From Blasia pusilla (lineage: Eukaryota > Marchantiophyta > Marchantiopsida > Blasiales), in contig CM114272.1 of NCBI GenBank assembly GCA_050084515.1, positions 20,708,001-20,772,000 of the forward strand: a stretch of 64,000 nt of DNA, in the 5' to 3' direction. Positions 22,370 to 33,210 of this stretch are shown here, piece by piece; positions within the stretch are counted from its first letter, which is position 1, and each line of letters opens with the position of its first letter. The position numbers and the translations under genes are program-made. The notes beneath the pieces were generated by a model. That model had not been told where the DNA came from and searched no databases. It saw only the letters and a program-made list of their open reading frames with translations.

Positions 22370-23285
22370 CTTGATGAAACCTCCGGAAAGTAGGTTGACA
22401 ACCACCTCCCTAAATAGTCGCATACCTCAACGTATCCCCATGCTACGCAATCGCCAAGTTCTCAAATGCCATGGGCATCACTCTCCGAAACAACTCAGCC
22501 CTCTAAGAACATGCTTGCATCCATACATCAGGGTCATCAAGGTTCAACACCTCACCAATATCTCGACAAATGGCCATAGGTAAATCTGGCTCTCGGCCAT
22601 AAAGTATCAAGTATGGTGAGAAAGACGCTAAGGATGCCTACGTGCTGAATCTATATCCCATTGCCAACCAGGGCAACTAAAGGTCCTAATCTCCTAGGCG
22701 ACCTCTCTGAAAGCCATACTTGCATAATCCTCTCTTCACCGTTTGCACAAAATCCTCTCTGCTAGTCCATCCGCCTCAAGATGATCTCGCGAAGTGGTGC
22801 AGTGGTTGATCAGCGCCTGATCACACAAGGCCTGAAAATCCCCTCAAAACTCTGCACCATGGTCTATCAACACCTCAGATGGTGCGCCATAATGACTTAG
22901 CAGTCATCTAGAAAGACATATGCTACTCCCTCACTTACTTTGTCATGCAATGCAACCAACTCTATCCACTTTGAGAAGTGTTCGACCATCACCAATACAT
23001 GACGACTATGGCGCTTTGTCAAAGGCAAAGGTCTTGCAAAATCCAACTCCATCTATAACCTAAACCCATGATCGGAAGTGGATACAACTGTGGAGTCGGA
23101 GCATTGAACAATACTCGGACTTGATCACACACCATGCACCTGGAAACAAACTACTGAACGTCAGTCTGCATGCCTTGCCACCAATACTGTATCTAGAGCA
23201 AGATGTATATCCACTTCACTCCAAAATGACCCAACTCCTCGTGGGCATGATGTACCAAACGTGCTCTCTGTGAAGGATGAGGCAC
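22370..23285 (-). pseudogene. Integrase core remnants, copy B
   Basis: In broken frames the minus strand retains the HHCC-domain leader ending HAHEELGHFG (about 23,260-23,225) and later parts of the DDE core in the same order as copy A (46,951-46,439). No continuous frame survives. Confidence 0.65.
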
Positions 23286-23557
23286 TATACGCACTCTACC
23301 ATCCTCCTAAACTTGCAACACATATGTCCCCTCCCACCGGAATCGTCTGGCTCACAGTAGGATCCGATCCTGCTCTCTAGCACCCACTGTGCTTGCCTTA
23401 CTGCCAATATGCAGGTACTCCAAGACCACTCCATTGTCGTGAATATCTCGGCCACCTGTCCTCTCCTCACCGGCCTCGGGATCTAAGGACTCTCCATCAG
23501 ACCTCGCCATTGAAGTCTCAGCAATGTGGCTCTCCATAGCCAACAAGCGCAAATAGG

Positions 23558-24061
23558 CTAAGGTCTTGTACTGATGGGTAAATACTGCCCATGATGTATG
23601 ATGTCAATCATGAAGAACACAAAGTTTCCATGATCCGCTGACACATGCCATCTTGGCACCAACTCCTCATCACTCTCACCATGCCAACAAGCACTAGTCA
23701 CATCTTGCTGACTCGGACATGGGTTATGGCTCAAACCATCTACATCCTCGTTGAGCGTCCCAAGTCTAAGCACCACCTGCAACAAAAGAGTCCACCTTGC
23801 AAGCTTTCCTGTAAGCTTTTCGGACTCCATCAACCACTTAAGTGGTTGATGATTAGTAATGGTAAAGGGGTTGCTGAATAGATAACACCTGAAATGTGCG
23901 ACAGCCCACACTGCAGCCAAGCACTCACCCTCATACAAGCTATACTTTGCCTCTACAGTGTTTTTCGAGCAACTAGCATAAGCCACCATGAACTCTCTAC
24001 CATCATCGTTCTGCTGGGTGAGCACGGCTCCAAGCCCCAACATGCTCCAATTGGTATGCAT
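23558..24061 (-). pseudogene. RNase H domain, copy B
   Basis: A 167-codon frame contains HTNWSMLGLGAVLTQQ, MVAYASCSKN, YSLYEGECLAAVWAVAHFR and TITNHQPLKWLME, the standard Ty3/gypsy RNase H landmarks. The first catalytic Asp of the usual TDAS-type motif is replaced by Asn (HTNWS). It keeps Gln-Gln after LT, where copy A has TAA-Gln. Confidence 0.8.
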
Positions 24062-24139
24062 CTAGAATGGACGTCCCTTGATCAGTCTTCTCAATATGAG
24101 CGCGGGCGTCAATCTGTGCTTGAGTAGCTGAAATTTTCT

Positions 24140-24876
24140 CTCCTACTCAACCCCCTAGTGCCACTCCTGATCCACCTTGGTCAGTAAGGTTAGCGGCTTC
24201 GCAATCAAACTGAACCCCTTGACGTACCGTCGATAGAAGTTCGCCAATCCCATGAATGCACAAACTCGACTCACATGCGTGGAATGCGTGAAATAGCCTC
24301 CATCTCTGTCTGCTACATACCAAGGCCCCCTAGGTATATTGTATGACCCAGGTACTCAATATGATCATAGAAGAACTTGCACTTTCCCGGATGTAGCTTT
24401 AGCCCATGTAACTGCAATCGTCGGAATACCTCCTCTAGATGTTGCTCATGCTCCTCAACCGTGGCGCTAAAGACTACGATGTCATCAATATAACACCTAG
24501 AAAAATCCAAACCTACCAAGATCCTCTCCATGACCCTCTGGAACTCAGCCCAAGCATTCTTTAACCCAAATGGTAAGAAGCGCCACTGGTACAAACAATC
24601 CTTCCCGTGAGGATTGATGCCCCAAAATATCGTCTTCTACATGTCCTCCAATCTGATAGATAGCTGATCTCCTTAGGGGTGGGCATGGCATACCTATCGG
24701 ACGTCGTCTCCTGATTGATAAGTCAATAATCTCCACACATCCGCCTATCCGTCCATTTGCCATGCACATCCTTCTTGGCAGGCATGACAGTGGCATATGC
24801 ATACTCTCCATGCAACATCTCCACTAGTCTTGCTCCAACCAAGTCTTGGCTCCTACTCTGAATCAGAACCCTCTTC
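24140..24876 (-). pseudogene. Reverse transcriptase, copy B, C-terminal part
   Basis: The frame 24,594-24,313 holds QWRFLPFGLKNAWAEFQRVM and the catalytic YIDD box, then LHPGKCKFF and EYLGH. Upstream on the minus strand, in another frame, RMCGDY is followed by a TGA and then LIN, where copy A reads RMCGDYHPIN. The N-terminal part of the domain lies beyond the solo LTR at 25,911-26,060. Confidence 0.8.
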
Positions 24877-24881
24877 ATATC

Positions 24882-25910
24882 TGTCGTGCGCCTACTCTCC
24901 TTGAACGTTAATCTTGTTTTTTGCGGAAGCGTGCGTTCAGTAGGTCACGCTCTCAATGTTGATCTGCATCCAAACACGCACTTCGGTTAGTCGGGTCTTG
25001 GATCAATCAGCGGGATTACTTTCTGAGTTCTCGTCTCGAACTCTCTTCAAGCTCACCCTTCCTAGTTTCACGATTTCCAACACGGGCAAGTCTCGAAAGA
25101 CTTGGGATAGCCTTTCTGGTCGGTTCAGGAACCTGAAACGGCGTTTCGCGCCTAGCGGTTCCAACTGTCCGATGAACATCCAATGAGTTCCTCACCAAGA
25201 CTCGCATGAAGTGAATCTCGGGTTGGAATCCAAGTGTGGCGTACAAAGTCCACTCCCTTGGATCAGGTTTGGGTTCGGATTTCCGCTCCAAACTCCCGTT
25301 CCATCCCGTGCCTCTGAAACACCGTTTGGCGCCCAAAGTGAGGTTTTGTTTCCCGAGACATCTCAGAGAAGGTACTCCCCTTACTAGTACTTCTAGGGAT
25401 CTCCGGGGGCCCCCTACATTTAGGGAAAGACACCCGGGCCTCTCCAATTGGCCCTCAACCCGATTGCTCTCTCAATCATTTTCGGCCAATATCTCAGCCT
25501 GTACTTATGAGTTTGCTTAGATCTTTAGTGCGTTGGAAGCGTCTCAAGATCAGCTTTCCAACGCGCTTACTTGTCCCAAACGCATCTTGGAGCTCAACGT
25601 TATGGTCCTAAACACAGTCAGATTCTCCCAACCGCTAGTCGTGTTCCAAACTGGTTCTCACCTCTTTGGCAACCAACCTCCCAAGACTCAACTCACCTCA
25701 AGTCTCGGCTCGCGTTTGGTCTAGGTTTCCTGGTCGCGACCACTAACACATGAAACGCAAAACTCTGTTCCGCATTTCGTCTCTTAGACTTTTCCAAGAG
25801 ACTCTTCCAAACGCCTCTCCAAAGCGCAAACCTCGCAGCGTGAGTTCCTTTGAGTTCTGATGTTTCGCTTGGCGCGTATTTGGTGTTGTTTGGTTATGAG
25901 GGTCGCGACA
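24882..25910. mobile_element. Solo LTR, 1,029 bp, with 5-bp target-site duplication
   Basis: The segment begins TGTCGTGCGC and ends GGTCGCGACA, giving the short terminal inverted repeat TGTCG/CGACA. ATATC is directly repeated at 24,877-24,881 and 25,911-25,915. Removing the segment and one ATATC restores continuity with the uninterrupted RT region of copy A (around 48,580-48,605), so copy A serves as an empty site. The LTR is more GC-rich than its host. It contains no open gene; short frames inside are incidental. The matching element lies elsewhere in the genome. Confidence 0.9.
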
Positions 25911-26141
25911 ATATCACTGTACTTGTAGGGTTGTCGAAAGATCGGCATGTCACTCGAAAACTCAATGCGGATCCCTGGACCCTTCAACGTACCCAAATCA
26001 TGCATACTAAATGCAAAATAGCTCCTATAACTCCTCAACAACTGATGTATCCGGGGCCGCTCTTAGCTTAAGGCCCATATTTGGCTCTCAAGTCTCCATC
26101 GTGACTACGGTAGGACTCTCCGATGGGGGTTTAGGTGGTTA

Positions 26142-27293
26142 CTATGATGCAATCCCATCTCGGACAACAGAACACGACTCATCTCCATGTGCACTACCCG
26201 GAACTAGGCTCGATGTTGTGGCTACCATCTCCTGGCATACCTGCAAAACATCCCAAGAAGTCCAAGGGTGTCCCTCCCGATCACCCTTGGTGTGTCGATC
26301 TCCTCGGGTCATGCCCCTAGCCACTGCCTCAACCGTCTCGATTGGCATGGGGCTCACCAATGCAACAACTATGATCTGTCGCATCCTCAAACGACGATGC
26401 TTAACTACTCCTAAGCTGAAAATCCATGTCAAGCAGTTCAGGTCCATCGCCTGACCCAAGACATGACGTCGTGATGCCTTTGATAGTGACAGTACTACCG
26501 TCGCCCCTGTGGAGAATCCCATCGCTTGCTCTTGCTCATCGGCATTGGGTTCCACCAACCACTGTACCTGGTCATCCCAAACCAAGCCAAGCTTGACCTT
26601 CTTGAATGCATAGGAAGCGAGAAAACTCACCAATGTGGAAAAGGCTCCTCGTGGCATGCCAATTCTGTTCCCAGAGTCAACGGTGGTCGATCATCGTGCC
26701 TCACGGCCTGTGATCGACGACTTTGATCTAAAATAGAATCCACCAACAAATCGCAGGGGCGCTCCACTCTCACTTGCACCCTCCGCAAAACCTCATGTGG
26801 CACAAAGTTGGTCCACCAAAGACGCGGGCGATGTGCTCGTGAACCTACACTCGTCGCATCCAAGAACACTATCGGGCCAATCCATGTGCGCACTTGATGT
26901 GCACTCGTAACTACCTGGGACCTTGAATCACCAAAAATTGGCACATACTCTAGAATGTATGTTGGAGAATGAGACTGATGCTCTAATAAATGTTGCAAGA
27001 TCCGCATCATCTCCCAAAATAACCTCGACCAAGATTCAGCTAACCCGCTACCTCGTCCAGCACTCAATTGGCCCTTACACAGCCAACAAGCAATGACCAA
27101 GTCTATGGTCCCTACGTTCTCCAAGTCCTATGCCCCCAGCAATGAAATATCCCTCAGTAGGGAACTCTGGTATCCCTAGACAACGGACGCAAACAACACG
27201 TCCGAAAGCTGGAGGCGTAATTACGCTAAGGTCGTCATCTCTCCTGGCCGTCATTCGATCACTATACCCGTGAATCAAACGGATAATGAACAA
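26142..27293 (-). pseudogene. DNMT3-like cytosine-5 DNA methyltransferase domain, copy B, inactivated
   Basis: The frame 27,124-26,627 reads IDLVIACWLCKG, FWEMMRILQHL, ILEYVPIFGD and VGSRAHRPRLWWTN, aligning with motifs IV, VI and VIII of copy A. The motif IV Pro-Cys is Leu-Cys here, and the motif VI Glu-Asn-Val is Glu-Tyr-Val. The C-terminal target-recognition and motif IX-X part follows at 26,657-26,142 with PNADEQEQAMGFSTGATV. About 450-650 bp that hold motif I in copy A are missing between protease and motif IV. This copy cannot encode an active methyltransferase. Confidence 0.8.
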
Positions 27294-27339
27294 AGTCGTC
27301 CATCACCGTACTACCATCCAGGTATGAGGGATTCTGACT

Positions 27340-27760
27340 CCTCCTTGTAATCCAAGAAAAACCCCATCGAGTACAACACTGCTCCACCAACCAAGACGTT
27401 GTAGGACTCTGCATCGATTACTATCGCCTTGGCTGGCACCACTAACGTATTAGTAGGATGTCCCAGATGAATCCTCACCATGAGCTCCTGTCGGGTGATA
27501 TATTGTGAGGTACTTGCTCAACCCAAGGATGTTTGTATCCGGAATGGACAACGCTCCACGTCAGATCTCGTCAAGCCCAATCCTCTGAATGTTGCTTTCC
27601 CCAACATTAGGGATTGCGCTCCTGAATCCAACAAGAAGCGCTGCAGACTAAAAGCTCTACCTCATGGACTCACCAACTGGAAGACCTCTCCCTGATTATC
27701 TAGCAACACAACACCAAGAGAAGTCATGGCACGCTTCATCGCGGGTCTAGCGGGAATCTC
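27340..27760 (-). pseudogene. Retroviral-type aspartic protease, copy B
   Basis: Across a frame break the minus strand reads MAEIPARPAMKR, VVLLDNQGEVFQLVSP, then LLDSGAQSLMLG, which contains the Asp-Ser-Gly catalytic triad, and ends near YNVLVGGAVLYSMGF. The same sequence pattern occurs in copy A at 50,917-50,480. Confidence 0.75.
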
Positions 27761-28559
27761 CGCCATCCTAGCAACCACAGCCTGCCATGAATCTGACGTG
27801 GAGGGCCCAAGCATAGGCTCCAAGGGCAGGTCCATCATCTCCTCTACAATCACTTTTGAATGTGAAGCACGAACTTCAACTCCATGCTCACATAGCGTAG
27901 CAGCCAGCCAGAAAACCTCGACGGGCATACCTCCCAACGTCATAACATCGGAAGAAAAAAAAGAAAGGAGCGCGGTACACAACAATGGTTGCCCCCAAGA
28001 ACATGGTCGACACATGCTCCTCATGAGCATCAGTAATAGGAGTCTTTTCACTCGCTTCTCCCATCACCCTCCGTGCCTGCACACCAATAACATCACCAAC
28101 TCTTTGGGAACTCTGATCAGGATCCATCGATGGGATCCTCATTGCCTTGGACAACGTGACTGAGGAAGTCCGGTCTGTTTCCTGGCTTTCCCTTGCTATA
28201 GATCCAACTCTGCAGCTACTTCAACGTAACAACTGCGGCGACCTCTATCTGGGCAACCCCACACATCCAATAAGGATCCTCCATATCTCTAGCGGCTCCA
28301 TAAGACGTCGATGCCATGGATTTGGCATCAGGTAGCTTCAATGCCGTAGCGGCAATCTGCTGCTGTACCTGCTGTATCTGAGCAACCATCCCAACCTCAT
28401 GCCCGACGTCTCCCTTGATGCGTCTAGGTGGTGAGACTCTACCTCCTCCACAGGAACCTCCATCACCCCCTTGGGCAAATCTAACTCTTCGCCCCCCAAG
28501 GGGACCACCTGGTGTACAACCTCTATGCCCACCTGGATTGGAAACTCGCTTTGGTCCCC

Positions 28560-29660
28560 TCTCTGGCCCTCAGTCCCAACGTAACTCAAGGTGCAAGCTG
28601 AAACACCTGGCATGGTGCGTGTGTGATTGTACCTGTGACAATAGTCACACTGATAACCTCTTGGTGCAGCACCATCTCCTCCTCCATGCTAAGGCACGTG
28701 TCCATGACCCTGACGAGTGTAATTGCATTGATGATAGCCTCCACCAAATGACCAACAAGTAATCGCACGTGGTTGTTGCTGAGCCACATATGAAGGCGCA
28801 GGTCTCTATGGCATAGTCTTATGGTATCCTCCCTGAGCTCGTGGTATCATAGACGTATCTCGGAATCCACGTTACTGCACTAGTGGTGCAAGCAATCGTG
28901 ACTGCTCTCGCCTAGAACCCATGGTGGCTATGGTCTCTCCCGCCATATTGCGTTCAATGTTCTCGGCGGTCCTAAAGAAATCTCTCAATGTAGGGGAGGT
29001 GTTTATAAGAAGCACCCCGTCCCGCACTTGTGTCCGTAGGGTCTGGTCCAACATCACGTACCATGATTGGATAGCCAGAGCCTCTATCACCCCTGAGTGG
29101 TGTTAATCAACCAATGCAAGCGAGTGTAGGCCTCACGCAAACTCTCACCCGGACGCCTTTGGGAGTTGTGGATGCTCCGCAACTTCTTTGTCCGTACCCC
29201 CTAGTAGCTCCCCTCAACTCAGCAAAGAACTCAACCACATGGTTGAATTGGGGACGAACTCGACTGAACGATGCAAGTGCTCCGGTGCAAGTCATCCCTC
29301 CTACAATATCACTAGTGGAAGAACCCTCTCCTGACTCCTCCTCTTCATCTGGAAACATTTCAGTCCATGACACAGAGTGTGGGTCATATTAGAGTCTCCA
29401 GGCTTCAATCTCATGGGCATATCTTTGCGAAAACTCATGGTAATCGTCCATGGGTGCCCCCTCTAAATGCTAGAATATTCCGTTCCATACTGTAAACGGG
29501 TTGAACTTTGTGGAGTTCCTAGCCCGTTGTGAGTCACACCAACTCCTAAACTCCGCAATGAAGTCGTGTAACTCTATAGTGTCTAAAGCACCCGAAAACC
29601 TGCGCGGTCCTCTACCTTGCCTCTCAAAGTCTTGAAAGGATGCCGTGATGACCCTCATGC
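28560..29660 (-). pseudogene. Gag polyprotein remnants, copy B
   Basis: The start of the matrix/capsid-like region reads LHDFIAEFRSWCDSQRAR and FNPFTVWNGIF (29,658-29,470), matching copy A's WCDMQILRNAT and FTPFLAWKGLFQHLEG. Further frames follow at 29,373-29,107 and 29,090-28,872. Near 28,760-28,620 are two degenerate zinc knuckles, the first with its second Cys changed to Phe. TAG codons at 28,806-28,808 and 28,689-28,691 sit where copy A also has TAG. Confidence 0.7.
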
Positions 29661-30059
29661 CCCTCTCACACGATCACTCCCAATCTCGCGAGTAATCACT
29701 CAATCCAACATGCGGCACTCAATCTCCACTCTTTGACTAAGACGTGTGCTATGCAGCAACAAGCGGCGTGGTGCAGAAAATTGTCTACTGTCCTATCATC
29801 TCACCGACATGACACACCCTCAACTTTGGACATCCCACACAGGTCTATGTCCCCTAACCCATACATCAATGATGCTCTTAGCATCAGCACGAAACCCAAT
29901 ATCCCAAATAAGTGCCCAATACTCGAAAACCCCTAACACGTGTAGGGCAAAAGACCAAAATGGATGACTTGACAACAAGTGTCGATGTCACGCCTTAGCA
30001 ACTTAAAAACCTTGACCCCAACACGGTCGTGAAGGTAACTCCTCCAAGAAGCAAGTTGA

Positions 30060-31494
30060 CTCCTCTAGTACAGACGATGCTCAAATCTCCTCGATGTGCG
30101 GTGCGGGTCCAACGGTACAGTGCGGCACTCGCGGCACGGAACGACTACAAACACCACGGAACTCGGTAATAGGGTGCGGTACTCAACGGCATACCGTCCT
30201 CAAAAACAATACACGCTCTACTCTCCAGTGATGGTGCGGCTCGGCGATCCGAGACGGTGCGTTACGGCCACAAGCGACAATCGGCGGCGCGTTGCGGCTA
30301 CGGGCGTCACGACACGGTACTCGATCGTCCTCCAGCAGCTACAAATCATGGCATAAAAAAGCGTATGGAACACTACGACCCCATCAATCCAAAAATGCAA
30401 ACGGCCGGCCGTGAACACAGGCAGCCGCGGCGGTCTAGGAAAGAGATTCAGATGCCCGGCTCTACAGGCGGCAGTAACACAGGGTCCGACGGAGCAACGC
30501 ACGTCTGCACGGTGGCCCAATATTTTTTCAGCACCAAGAGGTCTGACAACCGAGTAGTGGCCCTGAAGCGTCGACAGACCACACAACATACAACGGCGTT
30601 AGCAAGTGCACATCGGTTAGCGCGTCTCTGAGACAATCGGCTAGGACGTGGTAGGACAAACGTTGTCCCCCTGCCAATTTTCTTATTATTACTATTATTA
30701 TTATTTTACAATAGAATAACCCCCTGGAAAAATTGGATCTCAACTATCTTTTCCTACTTGATAGCCCCCCTCCTGACAGGTTTGCAAATTGAATGTCTTA
30801 CCACAAATCCTTCCTAAGATTAAGGGTCAATACCCCCAAAAATGGGATCTACTCACCCTACCTCCAAATAGCTGAATTCACTTGTCCTATCTACCAAGTA
30901 AGCTGATTTTTTTTTCTACCTCTCAAGAAAGATTTTCTAACCAAAAATTTCAAAATTTCACTCACACCTTGGAACGGTGGTTGTGGCAGACCAACAAAAA
31001 TGATCATAACTCCGTGATCCAATCTTTCAATTGTGCACTATTTCTTTAGCAGCGCACTCCACTTCCCAACCTAGGACCTTGTCAAATTTTTTTCTCCATT
31101 TGATTTTCCACCAAAAACTGACGGGGACTTTCGTGCAGCCCAACGTTTCTTTATCTTATGCAAAATTTGGCAGCGGTTCCGCGCTGATTTCTCCCCAAAA
31201 AAATGTAAAACCTATGAAAATCCAAATCAAAAAGCTACACGGTGCTCCAGAGAGCACTAGCATGGGGCAACCTGCCCCCATACTCAATCCCTATCAAAAC
31301 TTGGGCAACGCTTTCGCACGCCACTCTTCCACACAAAAAATCGGCAAAGGAAACATCAAAAGTAAGCGGCTCTTACTCAGATAAGCACTCCCATGAACCG
31401 CTGAAGGGGGAATACGATCCCCAATCTGCAAAACTAGCAAGTGAACAGCGAGCTCCCCCATGAAGCTCTCTCACTCACTCATTCTCTCTTTGTA
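30060..31494 (-). repeat. Probable 5' untranslated/LTR 3' region of copy B
   Basis: This lies between gag and the LTR 5'-part fragment at 31,495-32,000, so by position it should hold the rest of the 5' LTR and the primer-binding site. Sequence near 30,090-30,340 is CpG-rich with many CGGTACTC and GTGCGG variants. A (TTA)n microsatellite occupies about 30,682-30,708. It does not visibly match copy A's LTR 3' part. I could not fix a primer-binding site. Confidence 0.4.
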
Positions 31495-32000
31495 AATCAA
31501 GTAGATCCAATCTCTCTCAACACCATAGCTCTCAAATATGTGCACTCTTTCTCAATGTCAAACTAAACCCACTCTCCTAATGAGACGCTTGAGTTACACT
31601 CACAAGGAAAGGGACCATAACTCCACCGCCTCATGCCAAGAGGTTCAAGAAAGAGAGAATGAACTCTCAAACTCTCTCTCCTTGAGGTATATCCCCTTCC
31701 CTCTTCCAGGCTCTCTCCTCGGTAACCTTTGCTCGCAGGTCATCTCCTTGGCTTTTGATCTACTGTGGCGAGTCAAGGGTCACTTCCCAAAGTGGAAATT
31801 CAACTCTACCAAACATAAAAACTTACCCAAAATAGTAAGTTTCTCTATATGGCTCCATATGAGCCGAAACGAAGGGAAAATCTCCTCTCTCAGGTTTCCC
31901 TCGACCTCAACAAGTCATCCTCGACCTCCTGAGCCTGTCCTCCTCTACTCGCAAAGGCGCTTTACCACATCTCTCCGATCTATCCTAAAAAGTTGTGACA
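31495..32000 (-). repeat. LTR 5'-part, probable 5' LTR of copy B
   Basis: Nearly identical to 21,137-21,649. On the minus strand it starts TGTCACAACTTTTTAGG at 32,000, a good LTR 5' terminus. A related but diverged stretch lies at about 54,500-54,600 upstream of copy A (shared CAAACCCACTC and CCAAGAGGT blocks). A 162-codon plus-strand frame here is incidental. Confidence 0.6.
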
Positions 32001-32099
32001 CATGTCTCTCTACGGCCTCTATGTAAGGATGCATCATGGACTCTTGATTAGTCTACTGGTTTTCTCTCAACTCAACCTATGATATTACTCGCTTGAGAA

Positions 32100-33210
32100 A
32101 GTTTCCCTTCCTTGATTGTTGCCCTCAAGCTAGGATGTCTAAATCAAACTAGTAAGATGGCTATGGTACTCAAGCTGAGTACTTGAAGATGTTTCGATGA
32201 AGGAGCTTGAGAACGGCCTTTCCCTTTCCTTGTGTTGACTTCTTTGTAGTTATATATTCTGGTTGTCATTTTGATCTATAGTTCTCCAGCCTTGATCTGT
32301 TGTGCATGATTGTTTGCGTAGTGTTTGCAGATATGCTTGGTGTTGTCCCAAGAGGAAGGGAGGGGAGGTGACTTGGAAGCCTAGAGAAACTTCGACTCGG
32401 GAGGTGAACTTGGAGTAACTTTCGACTCGGGGTCTGTTGGAGATGGGAGCCGACTTGGGAGCTTTTGGAGACTAGAGAGTTATTGGAAAAGGAAGTGGAC
32501 TCGAGAGGTGTTGGCGACTTGGGAGCTGATCTATCCGATCCTGGAGCTTCTTGGAAAACCAAAGTTGAATTCGAGCTGGCAAAAGCTTGCTGACTTTCTG
32601 GAATGCACAAACTCAGATTGTGTTGTTAGAGTAGAGCAAAGGGTAGGTCTACTATCTCTGCGGCACTCTTACAAAAAAGAGACATTTGTAAATAGGCATA
32701 ATAGCTCTAGCATCTCTGTGGCACTCTTGCAAAGAATAGACATTTGCAAGCAACCCTAAACATGAATAAAGCTCATTGTATCCATAAAACTCACGATAAG
32801 TCTAATGGTAAAAATCTGGTTGAATGAGTAAGAGTTTACCTGATTATGAGGTTGAACCACACTCTATATCATCTTGTGAGTGAGCACTGTATCTGCTGCT
32901 TGTAACGTATAAATACAGTGGTCCCTCCAGAGTTCCTAAGAGCAGAATTCTTTGAGGATGGATTGGCCCTCTTCTTCTATGGACCACTTTTATAACGATC
33001 ATAACTGTCAAAAGTACAAAATTTGAAAAGAATCTGCTACAAAATATGCGGCGGCAATAAAACCCTAAAGTGTAACGTGAGACGGCTACAAAAATGTACC
33101 TTAAGACTCAAAATGAATCAGCTATATATCTACACTGGCCGAAATTGTCACGTGTCGTAAGGGGAGTTGTTTGTGAAGGGAGAAGGCACTCTCCCATAAT
33201 AGTATAGATT
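32100..33210. repeat. Dispersed repeat R4, copy 1
   Basis: Contains GATGAAGGAGC, a CCCTTTCCTTGTGTTGAC-like stretch, a block of GGAGCTTTTGGAGAC/GGAGCTGAT variants, GACATTTGCAAGCAACCC, and ends ACTCTCCCATAATAGTATAG. The same order recurs at 35,740-37,016. Non-coding; class unknown. Confidence 0.5.

Larger units (their letters stand above)
21013..30060 (-). mobile_element. Ty3/gypsy element with DNA methyltransferase and PHD finger, copy B (decayed)
   Basis: In minus-strand order this copy has gag (29,660-28,560), protease (about 27,760-27,340), a DNMT3-like methyltransferase (27,293-26,142), reverse transcriptase (about 26,060-25,911 and 24,881-24,140), RNase H (24,061-23,560), integrase pieces (23,280-22,370) and a PHD finger (about 22,150-22,005). 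Order and sequence match copy A at 45-54 kb. Frameshifts and stops are many. A 1,029-bp solo LTR splits the RT region. A polypurine-tract candidate (AGCTAGGGGGG on the minus strand) lies at about 21,827-21,836. Exact termini are uncertain because the expected 3' LTR is disrupted. Confidence 0.8.

Noticed and set aside
25016-25520. ORFs of 143 and 94 codons on both strands.
   Set aside because: They lie wholly within the solo LTR and overlap in opposite directions.
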